Below are positions 63,083-64,000 of a DNA stretch of 64,000 bases, one piece after another (within the stretch, counting starts at the first letter, position 1; every line of letters begins with the position of its first letter). The notes under the pieces were generated by a model that saw only the letters and a program-made list of their open reading frames with translations, ran no database searches and was not told the DNA's origin. Source of the stretch: Crotophaga sulcirostris (Eukaryota; Chordata; Aves; Cuculiformes; Crotophagidae); the NCBI GenBank assembly GCA_013397455.1, contig VYZB01000237.1, positions 1,166,472-1,230,471 of the forward strand, written 5' to 3'. The position numbers and the translations under genes are program-made.

Positions 63083-64000
63083 ACGAAGAGCTAAAGAAAA
63101 CAAAAAAATGCTGGCAAGCAAGGTGTGGTAACTGCATGTTTTAACAGCCTTGCATAACGAAATGATTATCAACATTCACAGAGCATAAAGTTTTAAATGA
63201 CAGGTAGTAAAGGAAAGAAAATAAAGAGTCTATTGAAGCCTAACCTATGCTTGCACTTCTTGGCAGAAAGTGGCAGGGGAAAAAATTAAGGCATAGATGT
63301 AGTAGTGTTTCTGAAAGAATATCCTACATATTTGCTAGGGTACATGGTTACTTTAAACATATAAGTTATACGGTGGCTCTGGAAAAGAAGAAAGCACACA
63401 TCACTTTCCTTCTGGAGTAGCTCAAAAATTTAGAGCAACTTCCATGTTTCATGAAGTTATAGATCACTACATTCAGCACTGTCTAATGTAACAGAACAAT
63501 AGTTCTCTGCAAAGAATTTGTAAAAAAAGAGAGACTGGCATTTATTCTTCCATAAGATAAAGGCGCTCACATATCTTACAGAAATATTGGCACAGATAAA
63601 TAAACCCAAGGCATGGAAGACCTCTAAGAGCTTATCTCTAGTAGTTTCCTATTCCTAAAATAAACACACAAGGCATAAACAAGTCCAGTACAAGAAAAAT
63701 GACAGTACTATATGTTCATTGACACTGCAAGAGATACTAGACCCACTGGAGAAAAAAAAAATCACTAAAGCTGGCTTTGTGAACAAGCACACAGCAGTTT
63801 ATGCATTTTAAAAACAAATCTCAAAGCTCTTTTCCAGGAGTTTTAGAAGCAATCATTAAAATTAACTGAGAATCCACAGCATTTTCCCAAGCCTTTGTAG
63901 CTCTCAGTAATCATTTCTTTTCACTAGCCTTTTATGAGTTAAAGTGTTTGATTACATTCATTAATATCAAAAAAGCAATTTGTGCAAGAAAGAAATTGTC
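63083..64000. other. Unique intronic sequence to window end
   Basis: AT-rich sequence. No exon, repeat or CpG-rich promoter is visible. Confidence 0.5.

Larger units (their letters stand above)
3031..64000 (-). other. DOCK4: DOCK4 intron 1 (partial, 3' part)
   Basis: Everything to the right of exon 2 is inferred to be intron 1, because DOCK4 runs right to left and the first-exon peptide (MWIPTEHEKYG, as I recall it) was not noticed in the window. There is no GC-rich, CpG-dense block that would mark its promoter. The interval holds repeats and AT-rich unique sequence, itemised separately. An unannotated alternative first exon or a nested non-coding RNA cannot be excluded by eye. Confidence 0.75.

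Overview
This window looks like bird nuclear DNA, and most of it is intron. Three things point to a bird. It holds about a dozen CR1 LINE fragments, most with the typical ATTCTATG-type 3' tail. It holds one degenerate stretch resembling an avian endogenous retroviral LTR. It holds two conserved vertebrate coding exons separated by long AT-rich introns. No prokaryotic operon, CRISPR array, rRNA or tRNA gene was recognised. The species cannot be named from the sequence.

The only host gene I can support is DOCK4, on the minus strand. Exon 2 (2947-3030) and exon 3 (1919-1959) encode consecutive parts of the N-terminal SH3 domain. Both have good splice sites, and the reading phase joins correctly across the 987-bp intron between them. 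The first-exon peptide and a CpG-rich promoter were not found. About 61 kb of intron 1 therefore lies to the right of exon 2, and the left 1.9 kb is the start of intron 3.

Layout: 1-1918 intron 3; 1919-3030 exons 3 and 2 with intron 2; 3031-64000 intron 1. Intron 1 carries CR1 copies at 4.7-5.4 (minus), 6.9-7.2, 21.1-21.7, 27.8, 33.2-33.6, 34.7-35.6, 40.05-40.25, 42.0-43.0, 61.1-61.6 (minus), 62.2-62.5 and 62.7-63.1 kb. It also carries two short hAT-like non-autonomous DNA transposons (30687-30864 and, inverted, 35356-35550) and an LTR-like stretch near 48.1-48.8 kb. The second hAT-like copy sits inside a CR1 with a recognisable 8-bp target duplication, which gives a clear order of insertion.

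The rest is unique, AT-rich intron. A few stretches look like conserved regulatory DNA, most notably three POU octamer-type sites within 50 bp at 31.05-31.10 kb. This needs alignment to test. I found no convincing evidence for a new multi-gene biological system here. The two longest open frames outside repeats (39029-39772 and 41339-41785) have no family features I recognise and may be chance.
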